From: Fuerstiella sp.
GTDB taxonomy: Bacteria; Planctomycetota; Planctomycetia; Planctomycetales; Planctomycetaceae
Assembly (NCBI GenBank): GCA_014238335.1
Contig: JABABI010000044.1
Location: forward strand, 11,639 to 63,470
Direction of reading: 5' to 3'
Length of the DNA stretch: 51,832 bases
Notes under the pieces: generated by a model
Told to the model about the DNA's origin: nothing
Databases searched by the model: none
Seen by the model: only the letters and a program-made list of their open reading frames with translations
Made by a program: the position numbers and the translations under genes
Shown here: one piece after another, positions 25,667 through 34,799 of the stretch
Layout of the letters: each line of letters starts with the position of its first letter
Numbering within the stretch: position 1 is the first letter of the stretch

Positions 25667-27202
25667 TCAACGAATTGTTGTCGATCCCACGATGGCGTCG
25701 ATAATTCCGTCCCAGGTGTAGGTTGTCGCTTCGACAGCAACAGACAGGCCCGCCGCCTTCGCAGCATCACTCGTAACGGGACTGATCGTCCCAATTCGTG
25801 TGCGCAATAACTGCGGACTAATCTGGTGTACCGTTAACAATTTCGCAAACTGCCGAGCGATGGACGGGCTGCTGAGCCCCACCCAGTCCAGCGCATCTGA
25901 GCGTATCAGATCCACGATATCCGCATCGAATTGCTCGACATCATCGTTGCGGTAGACGACGACTTCGTCGACCGTCGCTCCGGCAGCCGTGAGCGCCAGC
26001 GGCAGCACATCACGACCGCGACTGGCCCGGGCCCACAGGACACGCTGTCCATCCACATGCGGACTCAGCGACTTCGCCAGCGCTTCTGCGCGGAACAAAT
26101 CCGGAACGATCTCGGCTCGCAGGCCGCGGGCTGCAAGTGCGACGGCGGTCGCAGAACCGATGACCGCAATCTGCAGGTGGCCAATCCGTCGCACATCGCG
26201 ACCCGTCTGCCACAGACGATCAAAGAACGCCACGACTCCGTTGACACTCGTGAAAATCAGCCATTGGTAGTTGTCCAGACGGGCCAGAACCTCGTTGGCT
26301 GTCGCAGCCTGTTCCTCGTCAATAGCACGGATTTCGATCAACGGCATCATCACAGGCTGACCGGACAACGTAACGATCCTGCCGGCGATGTCGTCGCTCT
26401 GGTGGTTCGGTCGAGTAATCCCGATACGCTGGCCGAACAAAGGACCCTGCTCGAACCACGAACAGGCCCGTCGTAAGTCAACGCATTCGCCAACGACAAT
26501 CAGGGAAGGTGGACGAAGATCGGACGCCGCCACGGCAGCGGGCAGCTCAGCCAGCGTGGAAGTGACAACCTGCTGCTGTGGCAATGACGCCTGACAGACA
26601 ACAGCCGCCGACGTGTCTTCAGGTTTTCCTTCGCCGATCAGCCGGGTACAGATATCCTGAACGCGGCCCAGCCCCATGTAAAAAACGAGGGTCCCTGGAA
26701 ACGAAGCCAGTGCAGCGTAGTCAAGTCGAGGTGCGTCACGTGACGGATCTTCGTGCCCCGTAACAAAGGCGACGGCCGACGCGATGTCTCGATGGGTGAA
26801 CGAAAATCCGGCGTATTCGCCGGCGGCGGTCGCGGCGGTAATTCCCGGAATAACTTCGAATGGAATGTCGGCCGCCTCCAGCGCCGCCACCTCTTCACTG
26901 CCGCGGCCAAAGACATACGGGTCACCGCCCTTTAGACGAACAACAGTTTTCCCACTGCGAGCTTCCCTGATCAGGCGTTCGTTGATTTCCTGTTGCAGCA
27001 CAATGCGACCACCACCGACCTGGGTTCGAGCCGTTCTTTCACAGGGACAATCAGTCAGACGCAGCAGGAGCGGATTTGCTAGTCCGTCGTACAACACAAG
27101 ATCCGCGCAGGCCAGGACATCCCGGCCCCGCAACGTCAACAGCCCAGGGTCGCCCGGGCCGGCTCCTACCAGGAAGACTTTTCCGGTTCTCATGTTGGTC
27201 AT
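25667..27202 (-). CDS. cobA-hemD: Fused uroporphyrinogen-III C-methyltransferase and uroporphyrinogen-III synthase
   Basis: 511 residues, two enzymes of tetrapyrrole synthesis. Residues 1-250 are SUMT/CobA: VFLVGAGPGDPGLLT, VVRLKGGDPYVFGRGSEE, VIPGITAATAAGEYAG, GTLVFYMGL, which makes precorrin-2 from uroporphyrinogen III. Residues about 258-511 are HemD: GQRIGITRPNHQSDDIA, WLIFTSVNGVVAFF, IAVIGSATAVAL, WVGLSSPSIARQFAKL, which closes hydroxymethylbilane. Order CobA-HemD is a known fusion that couples synthesis of the branch point with diversion to siroheme or cobalamin. ATG at 27202; Met4 is a possible alternative. No other heme gene is adjacent. Confidence 0.95.
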   Translation of the reverse strand: MTNMRTGKVFLVGAGPGDPGLLTLRGRDVLACADLVLYDGLANPLLLRLTDCPCERTARTQVGGGRIVLQQEINERLIREARSGKTVVRLKGGDPYVFGRGSEEVAALEAADIPFEVIPGITAATAAGEYAGFSFTHRDIASAVAFVTGHEDPSRDAPRLDYAALASFPGTLVFYMGLGRVQDICTRLIGEGKPEDTSAAVVCQASLPQQQVVTSTLAELPAAVAASDLRPPSLIVVGECVDLRRACSWFEQGPLFGQRIGITRPNHQSDDIAGRIVTLSGQPVMMPLIEIRAIDEEQAATANEVLARLDNYQWLIFTSVNGVVAFFDRLWQTGRDVRRIGHLQIAVIGSATAVALAARGLRAEIVPDLFRAEALAKSLSPHVDGQRVLWARASRGRDVLPLALTAAGATVDEVVVYRNDDVEQFDADIVDLIRSDALDWVGLSSPSIARQFAKLLTVHQISPQLLRTRIGTISPVTSDAAKAAGLSVAVEATTYTWDGIIDAIVGSTTIR

Positions 27203-27507
27203 CTCTCGATCAGTCCTGACTGTTCCCCTCGGTCGCTCTAATCGGCTGCTTCCGCCATCAATGAGGACATGCCCCCGACCTGACGCTCGGAAACTGTCGA
27301 TCCACTTTCAGTAGAGCGCTACAAAGATACGTACAAAACGGATGGTTGTTTTTCCAAAAGACTTTAACATGGCCTTCTTTGTAGAGAATCACGACGGGGC
27401 TTCATAGAATCAGTATTCCTGTCATTGGCGAATCGGCCACTTTTCCTGATCGGCCACAATCACATCGGCGACCATTTCCTGCAAAATTCCGTTCGGAGCA
27501 ACTGTTC
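27203..27507. other. Intergenic region between divergent genes
   Basis: 305 bases between cobA-hemD and the zinc-ribbon gene. No gene, riboswitch-like cobalamin element or strong hairpin was recognised; it should contain both promoters. Confidence 0.4.
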
Positions 27508-28221
27508 ATGACCACCAGGACGTCTCACGAGTATCATCATCTGCACGGGCTGTTGCAGCAACTTGACGACGCCGAGAAGACGCTTGCCCATGGCCCCAGG
27601 AGAATCGCTGTCACAGAAAAGAAAACCGTGGCTGCCGAACAGGCGTGTACGGATCAGAAAGAGCAAATACAGCTGCTTAAAAAAACCGTCGATCAGAGTT
27701 CGCTGAATCTGAAGAGCCGTGAAGCGGAAGTCACCAAGCTGACGCTGCGGCTGAATGAAGCAAGTTCCAATAAGGAATATGACATCATTCAGGCCCAGAT
27801 GGCAGCAGCGAGAGCGGCTGACGCGGAACTGGAGGACCAGATTCTGAGTTTGCTGAGCCAGGTTGATGAGGCCAATGAAGAGTTGCAGCAACGCATGGAT
27901 GAAGTGTCCGACCTGAAACAGAAAACGGCAAGCATCACGGCCGAGACCAGGTCGATTGAGCCCGGCCTGAAGAGCGACATCGAACGACTGACGGCCGAGA
28001 TCACAGATGCAGACGCAGTCATTCCGACAGGAGAATCGCGAACAACATACCGGCGGCTGCGTGACGCAATGGGCCCCGCTGCCATGGCACTGGTGGAAGG
28101 TGGGTTCTGCACCGCCTGTAACACGGGCGCGACGTCTCAGGACATCGTGCGAATGAACATGAGCGAGTTTCTGCTGTGTCGAGCCTGTGGACGAATTCTG
28201 TATCTGATCAGGGAGGAATAA
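27508..28221 (+). CDS. Coiled-coil protein with C-terminal C4 zinc ribbon
   Basis: 237 residues. Residues about 8-170 form a long coiled coil (LHGLLQQLDDAEKTL, QKEQIQLLKKTVDQ, LSQVDEANEELQQRMDE), and residues about 197-228 hold two CxxC pairs, CTACNTG and CRACGR, the zinc ribbon. This architecture is the DUF164/zf-RING_7 family, nucleic-acid-associated proteins of undefined function. ATG at 27508 with GGAG about 10 bases upstream. Followed by a strong terminator. Confidence 0.9.
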   Translation: MTTRTSHEYHHLHGLLQQLDDAEKTLAHGPRRIAVTEKKTVAAEQACTDQKEQIQLLKKTVDQSSLNLKSREAEVTKLTLRLNEASSNKEYDIIQAQMAAARAADAELEDQILSLLSQVDEANEELQQRMDEVSDLKQKTASITAETRSIEPGLKSDIERLTAEITDADAVIPTGESRTTYRRLRDAMGPAAMALVEGGFCTACNTGATSQDIVRMNMSEFLLCRACGRILYLIREE

Positions 28222-28241
28222 GGACCGGAAGCGGCGCACAC

Positions 28242-28278
28242 AAAAGCCCGACACCTTTAGAGTGTCGGGCTTCTTTTA
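28242..28278. terminator. Bidirectional rho-independent terminator
   Basis: AAAAGCCCGACAC (28243-28255) pairs with GTGTCGGGCTT (28262 onward) around a 6-base loop, flanked by an A-run on one side and TTCTTTT on the other. It sits between the zinc-ribbon gene (ending 28221) and the convergent 41-residue membrane-protein gene (ending 28303), so it can serve both. Confidence 0.9.
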
Positions 28279-28302
28279 TGCGCAGAATTCCTGTGGAGGC
28301 GA

Positions 28303-28428
28303 CTACGGGCCAGCCCAGCCATATTGCCCCAGCGTCATCACCAGAAACACGATACCCACGATGACCGACGCCAGTGAGACGAACATCAGGCCATCATAGA
28401 CGGTTGGATCAGAGTTTGGTTGTGACAT
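28303..28428 (-). CDS. 41-residue membrane protein
   Basis: Short protein with a soluble N-terminus (MSQPNSDPTVYDG) and one hydrophobic segment, about residues 14-33 (LMFVSLASVIVGIVFLVMTL), then GQYGWAGP. Its ATG overlaps the end of the upstream coiled-coil gene by 20 bases, and AAGGG lies about 6 bases before it inside that gene, which favours coupled translation. It is the last gene of the cluster 29976 to 28303 and is followed by a strong terminator. It is below usual annotation length. The position and TM layout resemble small third members of planctomycete coiled-coil clusters; function unknown. Confidence 0.7.
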   Translation of the reverse strand: MSQPNSDPTVYDGLMFVSLASVIVGIVFLVMTLGQYGWAGP

Positions 28429-29260
28429 CGTCGCCCTTCTGAATATTGCCCTGACGGGTCTTTTCGATTACGAGACAAATCGCTACGTCGGGAAAAACCT
28501 CGACGACACGGGCCGTGCAGATGTACTTGTCCTTGCGATAAACGGTCAGCAGCTGATTCGCATAGACCTTATCGTCGCTGCCGATGCTGATCTCTGCCAG
28601 CTCAGCGGTACGCGCCGTATTTCGCCGGGTCCCTCGGATTTTACCATCCACTTTCTCCACCTTTGCCGGAACAGGCCCCACGACCATCTGACCTGGATCG
28701 ATATCGTTCAGACGAAGCAGGTCCTTCATACGCCCAAGTTCGCTGAGGTGCTGTTCTTCGATTTCGACAGCCGAAGCCAGTTTTCCCGTCTTGTCGAGCA
28801 GATCGTTTTCCACGCTCTGAACATCCGCCACAAGCGCTGAAATACGAAGTTGCTGACTTCGCACTTCCTTGTTCAAGGCGTTGGCTTCAACGATACGAGC
28901 AGCGGCTTCCGCACTCGCGACCTCTGAATCCGCCAGCGCTTTATCACGTTCCAGCGAAACAGCCGCATGCAAAGCCTGATCTGTCGCCGCCTGAGTTTCA
29001 GCCGCCTCCAGTTGTGCGTTTAAGTTACCGCGTTCAGTTTCCGCAGCTTCGGCGATGGCAGTCAGCTGCATAGTTTCACGGTTTCGAGCTGCAACAGCAT
29101 CGTCATACTGCTTCTCCTTTTCTTCAACAAGGGCTTCCTGTGCCAGCGCCTTTGTACGCCATTGTCCCTGGAACGTGTACACCGCTCCCGCAAAACACAT
29201 GAACAGCAAGCTGAACACAAGTTGCATTACGATCAGCATTTTGCCGACGACGTTGTTCAT
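28409..29260 (-). CDS. Membrane-anchored coiled-coil protein
   Basis: 283 residues. One N-terminal transmembrane helix (about 8-28, MLIVMQLVFSLLFMCFAGAV), then an Ala/Glu/Gln-rich coiled coil to about 195, then a compact beta domain (about 200-283: VVGPVPAKVEKVDG, ISIGSDDKVYANQLLTVYR, CTARVVEVFPDVAICLVI, QGNIQKGDDVTTKL) that resembles a small OB/SH3-like barrel. ATG at 29260, GGAGA 7 bases upstream. It follows the 221-residue coiled-coil gene by 50 bases and overlaps the next gene. No enzyme motif; a scaffold across the envelope is a fair inference. A conserved type in planctomycetes by my recollection, not a checked assignment. Confidence 0.75.
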   Translation of the reverse strand: MNNVVGKMLIVMQLVFSLLFMCFAGAVYTFQGQWRTKALAQEALVEEKEKQYDDAVAARNRETMQLTAIAEAAETERGNLNAQLEAAETQAATDQALHAAVSLERDKALADSEVASAEAAARIVEANALNKEVRSQQLRISALVADVQSVENDLLDKTGKLASAVEIEEQHLSELGRMKDLLRLNDIDPGQMVVGPVPAKVEKVDGKIRGTRRNTARTAELAEISIGSDDKVYANQLLTVYRKDKYICTARVVEVFPDVAICLVIEKTRQGNIQKGDDVTTKL

Positions 29261-29310
29261 CGAGCAGTCTCCAGATCACCGTTTCGAAATGTTGTGTGAG
29301 TGAAACCGGA

Positions 29311-29976
29311 CTACTGGTCCGTCAGTTCCTTCATCTGCTGGAAGCGAATCTCAAGATCCTCATTTTCCAGCTGAAACCGAAGCAGTCGGTCCGTTAGTAC
29401 ACGCCGAAGGTCTACCAGGCGAAATCGGTCGGTCTTCAATTCTTCCAGCTCGTTCTGCAATCGAATAACGTCCTGGCGGCGTCTGGTTGTCTCGTCACGG
29501 AGCACTTTCGTTTCGACCGACAGTCCCTGCAGCTCCTGCGACTTTTGCATTTGCTCCGAATGCTCTGCTTCGGCCCGTTGGACCAGGACTGCTATTCGCT
29601 GACTCAATGCGTCGACATCCAGCTTTTGGTCGCTATCGATCTGGGTGAACGCGTCGCGGATCTCTGTCGTCCGCTGCGTCATGGTACTGGTTTCGGACTT
29701 CATCTGGCTTGATTTGCTGTCAAATGCGTCCAGCAACGCCGCGTAGGCAGTGGGGTGCTGCTTCGACGCCCGATCTGTTCCGGTATTCGGCGTGACCGTC
29801 CATGAAGTTCCCTCAGCGGTTGTTGCGGATTCGAACTTGTAGTCCGCAACGACCTCGGCTCCCATCTCTGCGATGGGATTCGGGCGTCCGAAATAGGCGG
29901 CCACCGACATCCCCATGAATGCCACAGAAGTGATGGCGAGGATAATGGTGGCAATTTTGGGGAAAGCTGTTCGCAT
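29311..29976 (-). CDS. Membrane-anchored coiled-coil protein, first gene of the cluster
   Basis: 221 residues. N-terminal TM helix (about 8-28, IATIILAITSVAFMGMSVAA), an FESATT... segment with WTVTPNTG, then a coiled coil from about residue 85 to the end (KSSQMKSETSTMTQRTTEI, LRDETTRRRQDVIRLQNEL, LLRFQLENEDLEIRFQQM). ATG at 29976, without a clear ribosome site. It begins the three-gene cluster whose other members also have one TM helix each. No sequence motif points to a function. Confidence 0.72.
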   Translation of the reverse strand: MRTAFPKIATIILAITSVAFMGMSVAAYFGRPNPIAEMGAEVVADYKFESATTAEGTSWTVTPNTGTDRASKQHPTAYAALLDAFDSKSSQMKSETSTMTQRTTEIRDAFTQIDSDQKLDVDALSQRIAVLVQRAEAEHSEQMQKSQELQGLSVETKVLRDETTRRRQDVIRLQNELEELKTDRFRLVDLRRVLTDRLLRFQLENEDLEIRFQQMKELTDQ

Positions 29977-30391
29977 TGAATGAATAAGAAGGGCTGATTG
30001 GTAGCGTTACGTTATACGGCCCCAGGGAAAACGGAGTCAAACAGAAAGTGTGTGACCAGAAGGATTTGGGGGATCTCACCTGGAGTGGGACGCCACGACA
30101 TGTCCTCGCCTCATTATATCGGACGTTGTGACTGCGGACTGAGGAATCGCAGGAGAAAACCGTCGAGTTTACGCGACCGCGACAACCGTGTCAGGCGCCA
30201 AATTCCTTTAAATATGCACGTTCGGTCCCATTTCGGACCGATGAAGCACACCCAGAGGTAAGCACGCCGGGCGAACGTCACCTGATATTTCACAGTTTGT
30301 GTCGGCCGCGCGGCACGACTTATTCGCACAATTGATTTCGCAATGGGTGACTTTCCAGTAAATTGCTGTCGAAAACAAGGGTGTTGACTGG
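29977..30391. other. Intergenic region before glgX
   Basis: 415 bases between the divergent coiled-coil cluster and glgX. A small perfect hairpin CGGTCC/GGACCG lies at 30223-30240. No gene is supported and no clear promoter was picked out. Confidence 0.4.
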
Positions 30392-32614
30392 ATGTTGGAA
30401 ACATTGCCACAGGAAGCAGCAAAACCAGGTTCCGAAGCGATTCGTCAATGGCCAGGCCACCCCTACCCGCTGGGGGCTACGTGGGATGGTCAGGGCGTTA
30501 ACATCGCTGTGTTTTCGGAGCACGCTACCAGTGTGGAATTGTGTCTGTTTGGTTCGGCTTCGGATCAGATAGAAACGCACCGGATCCGGCTGACGGAGTG
30601 CACACATCTTGCCTGGCACGGATATTTTCCTGATCTGCGACCCGGTCAGCTGTATGGTATTCGCGTTCACGGTCCGTTTGCTCCTCACGCAGGACACCGT
30701 TTCAATCCGAACAAAGTCCTGCTGGATCCCTACACTCGTGCTGTCGGCCGCGGAATCCAGTGGTCGGATGCCATGTTCGGGTTCGAGGTTGGAAACGATG
30801 ATTCCTCATTCAACGAAACGGACAACGCAGCGTTCGCCCCACTGGGCGTTGTTGTCGATTCTGACTTTGACTGGGGTAATGACCGGCCTCCCTGCACGCC
30901 ATGGCACAAGACCCTGATTTACGAAACACATGTCAAAGGATTTACTCAACTGCATCCGGGCGTGCCGGAAGACATTCGCGGTACCTATTCCGGACTTGGG
31001 TCCGACGCCGCCATTGACCATTTCAGGAAACTGGGAGTCACGGCAATCGAACTGATGCCCGTTCACTATCACGTGGACGATCGTCATCTCGTCAACAACG
31101 GCCTGGTCAACTATTGGGGTTACAACACCCTGTCGTTTTTCTCTCCGGACTCACGCTACTCTTCCGCCACTGAACCGCAGGCAGTGGTCAACGAGTTCAA
31201 ACAAATGATCAGGCAGCTGCACGCCGCCAACATCGAAGTCATTCTGGACGTCGTCTATAACCACACGGGTGAGGGCAACGAGTTCGGGCCGACGCTGTCA
31301 CTGCGCGGCGTCGACAACGCGTCGTACTATCGCCTCATGCCGGACAACAAGCGGCAGTATCAGGATTTCACCGGCTGCGGCAACACGTTGAACATGCAGT
31401 CGCCTCGAGTTCTTCAACTGATCATGGACAGCCTGCGGTATTGGGTCCAGGAAATGCACGTCGACGGCTTTCGGTTCGACCTGTGCAGCGCTCTGGCTCG
31501 GGAACTTCACGACGTCGACAAGCTAAGCGCATTCTTTGACATCATTCTTCAGGATCCGGTGTTGTCAGAAATCAAACTGATTGCAGAGCCGTGGGATTTG
31601 GGCAGCGGTGGGTATCAGGTCGGCAATTTCCCTCATGGCTGGTCCGAATGGAATGGAAAATATCGCGATACGATACGCCGGTTCTGGGCGGGCGACGGTG
31701 GTGCTGTGAACGAGTTTGCAACTCGTTTGACGGGCAGCAGCGACCTGTACAAACACAACGGCCGCCAACCACATGCCAGTATCAACTTTGTGACTGCCCA
31801 CGACGGCTTTTGCCTGCGAGACCTGGTGACGTATCACGAGAAACGAAACCTGGCCAATCTGGAAGACAATCGAGACGGCGAAGGCCACAACAACGGCTGG
31901 AACTGCGGCACAGAAGGCGAAACCAAAGATTCGAAGATCAACAAACTGCGACTGCGACAGAGAAAGAATCTGTTTGCAACGCTGTTGCTGTCTCAGGGTG
32001 TCCCCATGATTCGTGGGGGGGACGAATTGGGTCAGACACAGCAGGGAAACAATAATGCCTATTGCCAGGACAACGAACTTAGCTGGCTGCATTGGGATCT
32101 GGGTGACGAACAGCAGAGTTTTCTGAAATTCTGCACGAAGGTGATTCGCCTGTGGCGTGATCAGCCGGTATTCAAACGCCGTAATTTCTTTCAGGGACGT
32201 CGCATCCGCGGAGCCGGAGTGAAGGACATCGCCTGGCTGTCGGCAACGGGGCAGGAACTGACTGACGATGAGTGGAATTCGGGCTGTGTGCATTCCATTG
32301 GCGTGCGTCTGAATGGTGAGTCCATGGATGAAGTCGACGAACGTGGTGAACGAATTACGGGGGACACTTTGCTGATGCTGCTCAGCAATCAAACCGTTGC
32401 GGAATCGTTTATTCTGCCACGACACAGGCTTTCGGAACGATGGGTGCCGGTGTTCGATACCAGCGTCGACGAACTCGCCGACACAGCGTACTCCACTGGA
32501 GAGTCCTATCCATTGAATGGTCGCAGCGTGGTCGTGCTGATTCTTCAGGATGGCTGGCCGGAAACACAGCAAAACCTGCACGACAGGCGCGAACAACCGC
32601 TGCAGCGACCTTGA
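30392..32614 (+). CDS. glgX: Glycogen debranching enzyme (GH13, isoamylase type)
   Basis: Hydrolyses alpha-1,6 branches of glycogen or limit dextrin in the cytoplasm. 740 residues: N-terminal CBM48-like domain (about 20-150, GHPYPLGATWDGQGVNIAVF), then the GH13 barrel with YWGYNTLSFF, VYNHTGEG, the nucleophile aspartate in DGFRFDL (about Asp362), the acid in IAEPWDLG (about Glu399) and TAHDGF (about Asp470), and QGVPMIRGGDE. The last 150 residues form the beta domain. ATG at 30392, AAGGG about 12 bases upstream. It stands alone rather than with other glg genes. Confidence 0.96.
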   Translation: MLETLPQEAAKPGSEAIRQWPGHPYPLGATWDGQGVNIAVFSEHATSVELCLFGSASDQIETHRIRLTECTHLAWHGYFPDLRPGQLYGIRVHGPFAPHAGHRFNPNKVLLDPYTRAVGRGIQWSDAMFGFEVGNDDSSFNETDNAAFAPLGVVVDSDFDWGNDRPPCTPWHKTLIYETHVKGFTQLHPGVPEDIRGTYSGLGSDAAIDHFRKLGVTAIELMPVHYHVDDRHLVNNGLVNYWGYNTLSFFSPDSRYSSATEPQAVVNEFKQMIRQLHAANIEVILDVVYNHTGEGNEFGPTLSLRGVDNASYYRLMPDNKRQYQDFTGCGNTLNMQSPRVLQLIMDSLRYWVQEMHVDGFRFDLCSALARELHDVDKLSAFFDIILQDPVLSEIKLIAEPWDLGSGGYQVGNFPHGWSEWNGKYRDTIRRFWAGDGGAVNEFATRLTGSSDLYKHNGRQPHASINFVTAHDGFCLRDLVTYHEKRNLANLEDNRDGEGHNNGWNCGTEGETKDSKINKLRLRQRKNLFATLLLSQGVPMIRGGDELGQTQQGNNNAYCQDNELSWLHWDLGDEQQSFLKFCTKVIRLWRDQPVFKRRNFFQGRRIRGAGVKDIAWLSATGQELTDDEWNSGCVHSIGVRLNGESMDEVDERGERITGDTLLMLLSNQTVAESFILPRHRLSERWVPVFDTSVDELADTAYSTGESYPLNGRSVVVLILQDGWPETQQNLHDRREQPLQRP

Positions 32615-33129
32615 AGAACCGACAAATAGTCACCCCCGAGTGACCGTCGCAAAACGGCACTGTTGTCAAAGCGCCGTCGCAAATGATGTCGGCTCACTGT
32701 ATTCCGCATGCCATCTCTCGAGACATACGTTTACGATCAGGCTTGGGGCTGACACTGCACAGTGAATGCCCGCTCAAAATCATCGACGGTCAGCGGAAGA
32801 TCGCGTGGCTCTTTGATTCGCTGATTGACCAGGCCACCGTTTCGACCAACGGCACGTTGAGGTCATTCGTGAAATATGGCGCAAAGATGTTAACTGCCGG
32901 TTTTCAGCGACGGGCTTCGAACTTAGATTGTCCCGTCAGCGCCTCCAGCCGCGTTGCTCGGCCAATCCGGAGCAAACGTCGCGGGTCGCCCTGATCGCTC
33001 GGGTCATGGCGGCCGGGAACGTCGACGTGGTCAAGACAGACCTCAGACATTCGGGCGGTCACTATGTACAACGGAAGCGTGCTGCGACTGCTTTTCAATT
33101 TTTCTGGTCCGCTAGAAGAACCAAGAATT
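32615..33129. other. Intergenic region before the sulfatase gene
   Basis: 515 bases with no supported gene, hairpin or repeat; frames here give only unconserved Arg/Ser-rich translations. Confidence 0.45.
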
Positions 33130-34782
33130 ATGAACAGACTGTGTTTTCCAATGTCGCTTGGCTGCAACCAAAATCGAGCGACAGGTCGAAGTCCGTTAGC
33201 TCGTTCCTGTTGGTTACCGCAAATTTGGGCTCGAAACGGATCGAAGGCGTTGGCAACGACTCTGATCCTCACGACAGTGACACTGCTGTGTGCGGCTACG
33301 CCGGCCATCGCTGAAACACCGAATGTTATCGTCATCATGGCGGATGATCTGGGCTACGGTGACGTGTCGTGCTATGGCGCAACGGCACTGAAGACACCGC
33401 ACATCGACCAACTGGCTGATGAAGGAATACGGTTCACCAGCGGATATTGTTCGGCGTCGACCTGCACCCCGACTCGCTATTCCATGCTTACCGGAACGTA
33501 TGCATTCCGCGGCGAACGCACGGGAATTGCACCCCCGAATGCACCGGCCATCATCAAGCCGGGTACGGAAACGGTCGCGGCAATTCTGCGGCGAGCCGGA
33601 TATTCGACCGGCATTGTGGGAAAATGGCATCTGGGCCTGGGATCAGCAGACGGACCGGACTGGAACGGACTGTTGAAACCTGGCCCACTGGAAATTGGCT
33701 TCGATACGTGCTTCCTCCTGCCGACCACGAACGATCGTGTGCCACAGGTGTATGTGCATGATCATCGCGTTCCCAATCTCGACCCAACGGATCCCCTGTG
33801 GGTTGGTACAAAGAAACCGGGCGACGACCACCCAACAGGAAAAACTCATCGCAACACACTGAAGATGGACTGGTCACACGGCCATAACTCAACGATTCAC
33901 AACGGCATCAGCCGCATCGGCTTCTACACGGGCGGTCACGCGGCTCGCTTCCGCGACGAGGATCTGGCCGACAAGTGGGTTGAAAAATCCGTGGAATTCA
34001 TCGAACAGCACAAAGACGGCCCCTTCTTTTTGTTCTTTTCTTCACATGACATTCACGTACCTCGCATTCCTCACGAGCGTTTTCAGGGCAGGACTTCGCT
34101 TGGCTTTCGGGGTGACGCGATCGTGGAACTCGACTGGTGCGTGGGTGAATTGATGAAAACGCTCGACCGTCTGCAGCTGGCGGAAAATACTCTGGTCGTA
34201 TTCTGCTCAGACAACGGCCCTGTACTCGATGACGGTTATAAAGATGACGCAATTGAGAAGATCGGCCCGCACCGCGCCGCTGGTCCTTACTCCGGCGGCA
34301 AATACAGCGTTTATGAAGGTGGAACACGGACTCCGTTTATCACTCGCTGGAAAGGGCGCATCAAGCCAGGGCTCAGCAACCAACTTGTGTGCACGATCGA
34401 TCTGGCAGGCAGTCTCGCCGCTCTCAGCGGGCAGTCGTTGCCGGACGACGGCTGCCTTGACAGTTTCAACGTGTTGAGCGCGCTACTGGGGACAGCAGAA
34501 GCGGGCGGACGCGATCATCTGGTGCAGCAGAACAACGGCAACAACGGAACGTACGCCCTGCGGTCCAGCAAGTGGAAGCTGCACCGTTACGACAAAAAGA
34601 CAGCTCGCAACGTGGTCGTTGAACGATCGCTGGCGAATACGAAAGTGCCACAGTATCAGCTGTTCAATATTGACGACGATCCGGCAGAAACAACAAATGT
34701 GATCAGCGATCACCCGGAAATTGCTGCTCGACTCAAGGCGCAGCTGGCCAGCATCATCAAGGACGGTCGCAGCCGTCCATAA
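33130..34782 (+). CDS. Secreted type I sulfatase
   Basis: 550 residues. The start of the mature domain is TPNVIVIMADDLGYGDVSCYGA (trimmed: VIVIMADDLGYGDVSC), with the metal-ligand Asp pair, followed by the formylglycine site CTPTR (Cys112), which needs a sulfatase-modifying enzyme, then GKWHLG and DNGP blocks. The family cleaves sulfate esters; arylsulfatase-like substrates and sulfated polysaccharides are typical for marine planctomycetes. The ATG at 33130 gives a long, partly polar leader before a hydrophobic stretch (about 41-60, LATTLILTTVTLLCAATPAI); the true start may be internal. Substrate not deducible from this region. Confidence 0.95.
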   Translation: MNRLCFPMSLGCNQNRATGRSPLARSCWLPQIWARNGSKALATTLILTTVTLLCAATPAIAETPNVIVIMADDLGYGDVSCYGATALKTPHIDQLADEGIRFTSGYCSASTCTPTRYSMLTGTYAFRGERTGIAPPNAPAIIKPGTETVAAILRRAGYSTGIVGKWHLGLGSADGPDWNGLLKPGPLEIGFDTCFLLPTTNDRVPQVYVHDHRVPNLDPTDPLWVGTKKPGDDHPTGKTHRNTLKMDWSHGHNSTIHNGISRIGFYTGGHAARFRDEDLADKWVEKSVEFIEQHKDGPFFLFFSSHDIHVPRIPHERFQGRTSLGFRGDAIVELDWCVGELMKTLDRLQLAENTLVVFCSDNGPVLDDGYKDDAIEKIGPHRAAGPYSGGKYSVYEGGTRTPFITRWKGRIKPGLSNQLVCTIDLAGSLAALSGQSLPDDGCLDSFNVLSALLGTAEAGGRDHLVQQNNGNNGTYALRSSKWKLHRYDKKTARNVVVERSLANTKVPQYQLFNIDDDPAETTNVISDHPEIAARLKAQLASIIKDGRSRP

Positions 34783-34799
34783 CTGCGGTGGCGCATGCT

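Noticed and set aside
27203..27507. Cobalamin riboswitch upstream of cobA-hemD
   Set aside because: No B12-box-like sequence or extended pairing was seen.
31565..32596. Minus-strand open frame of 343 residues
   Set aside because: Antisense to glgX; composition is Gln/His/Val-rich with no motifs.
32683..33060. Short frames before the sulfatase gene
   Set aside because: Arg/Ser-rich translations without motifs or ribosome sites.
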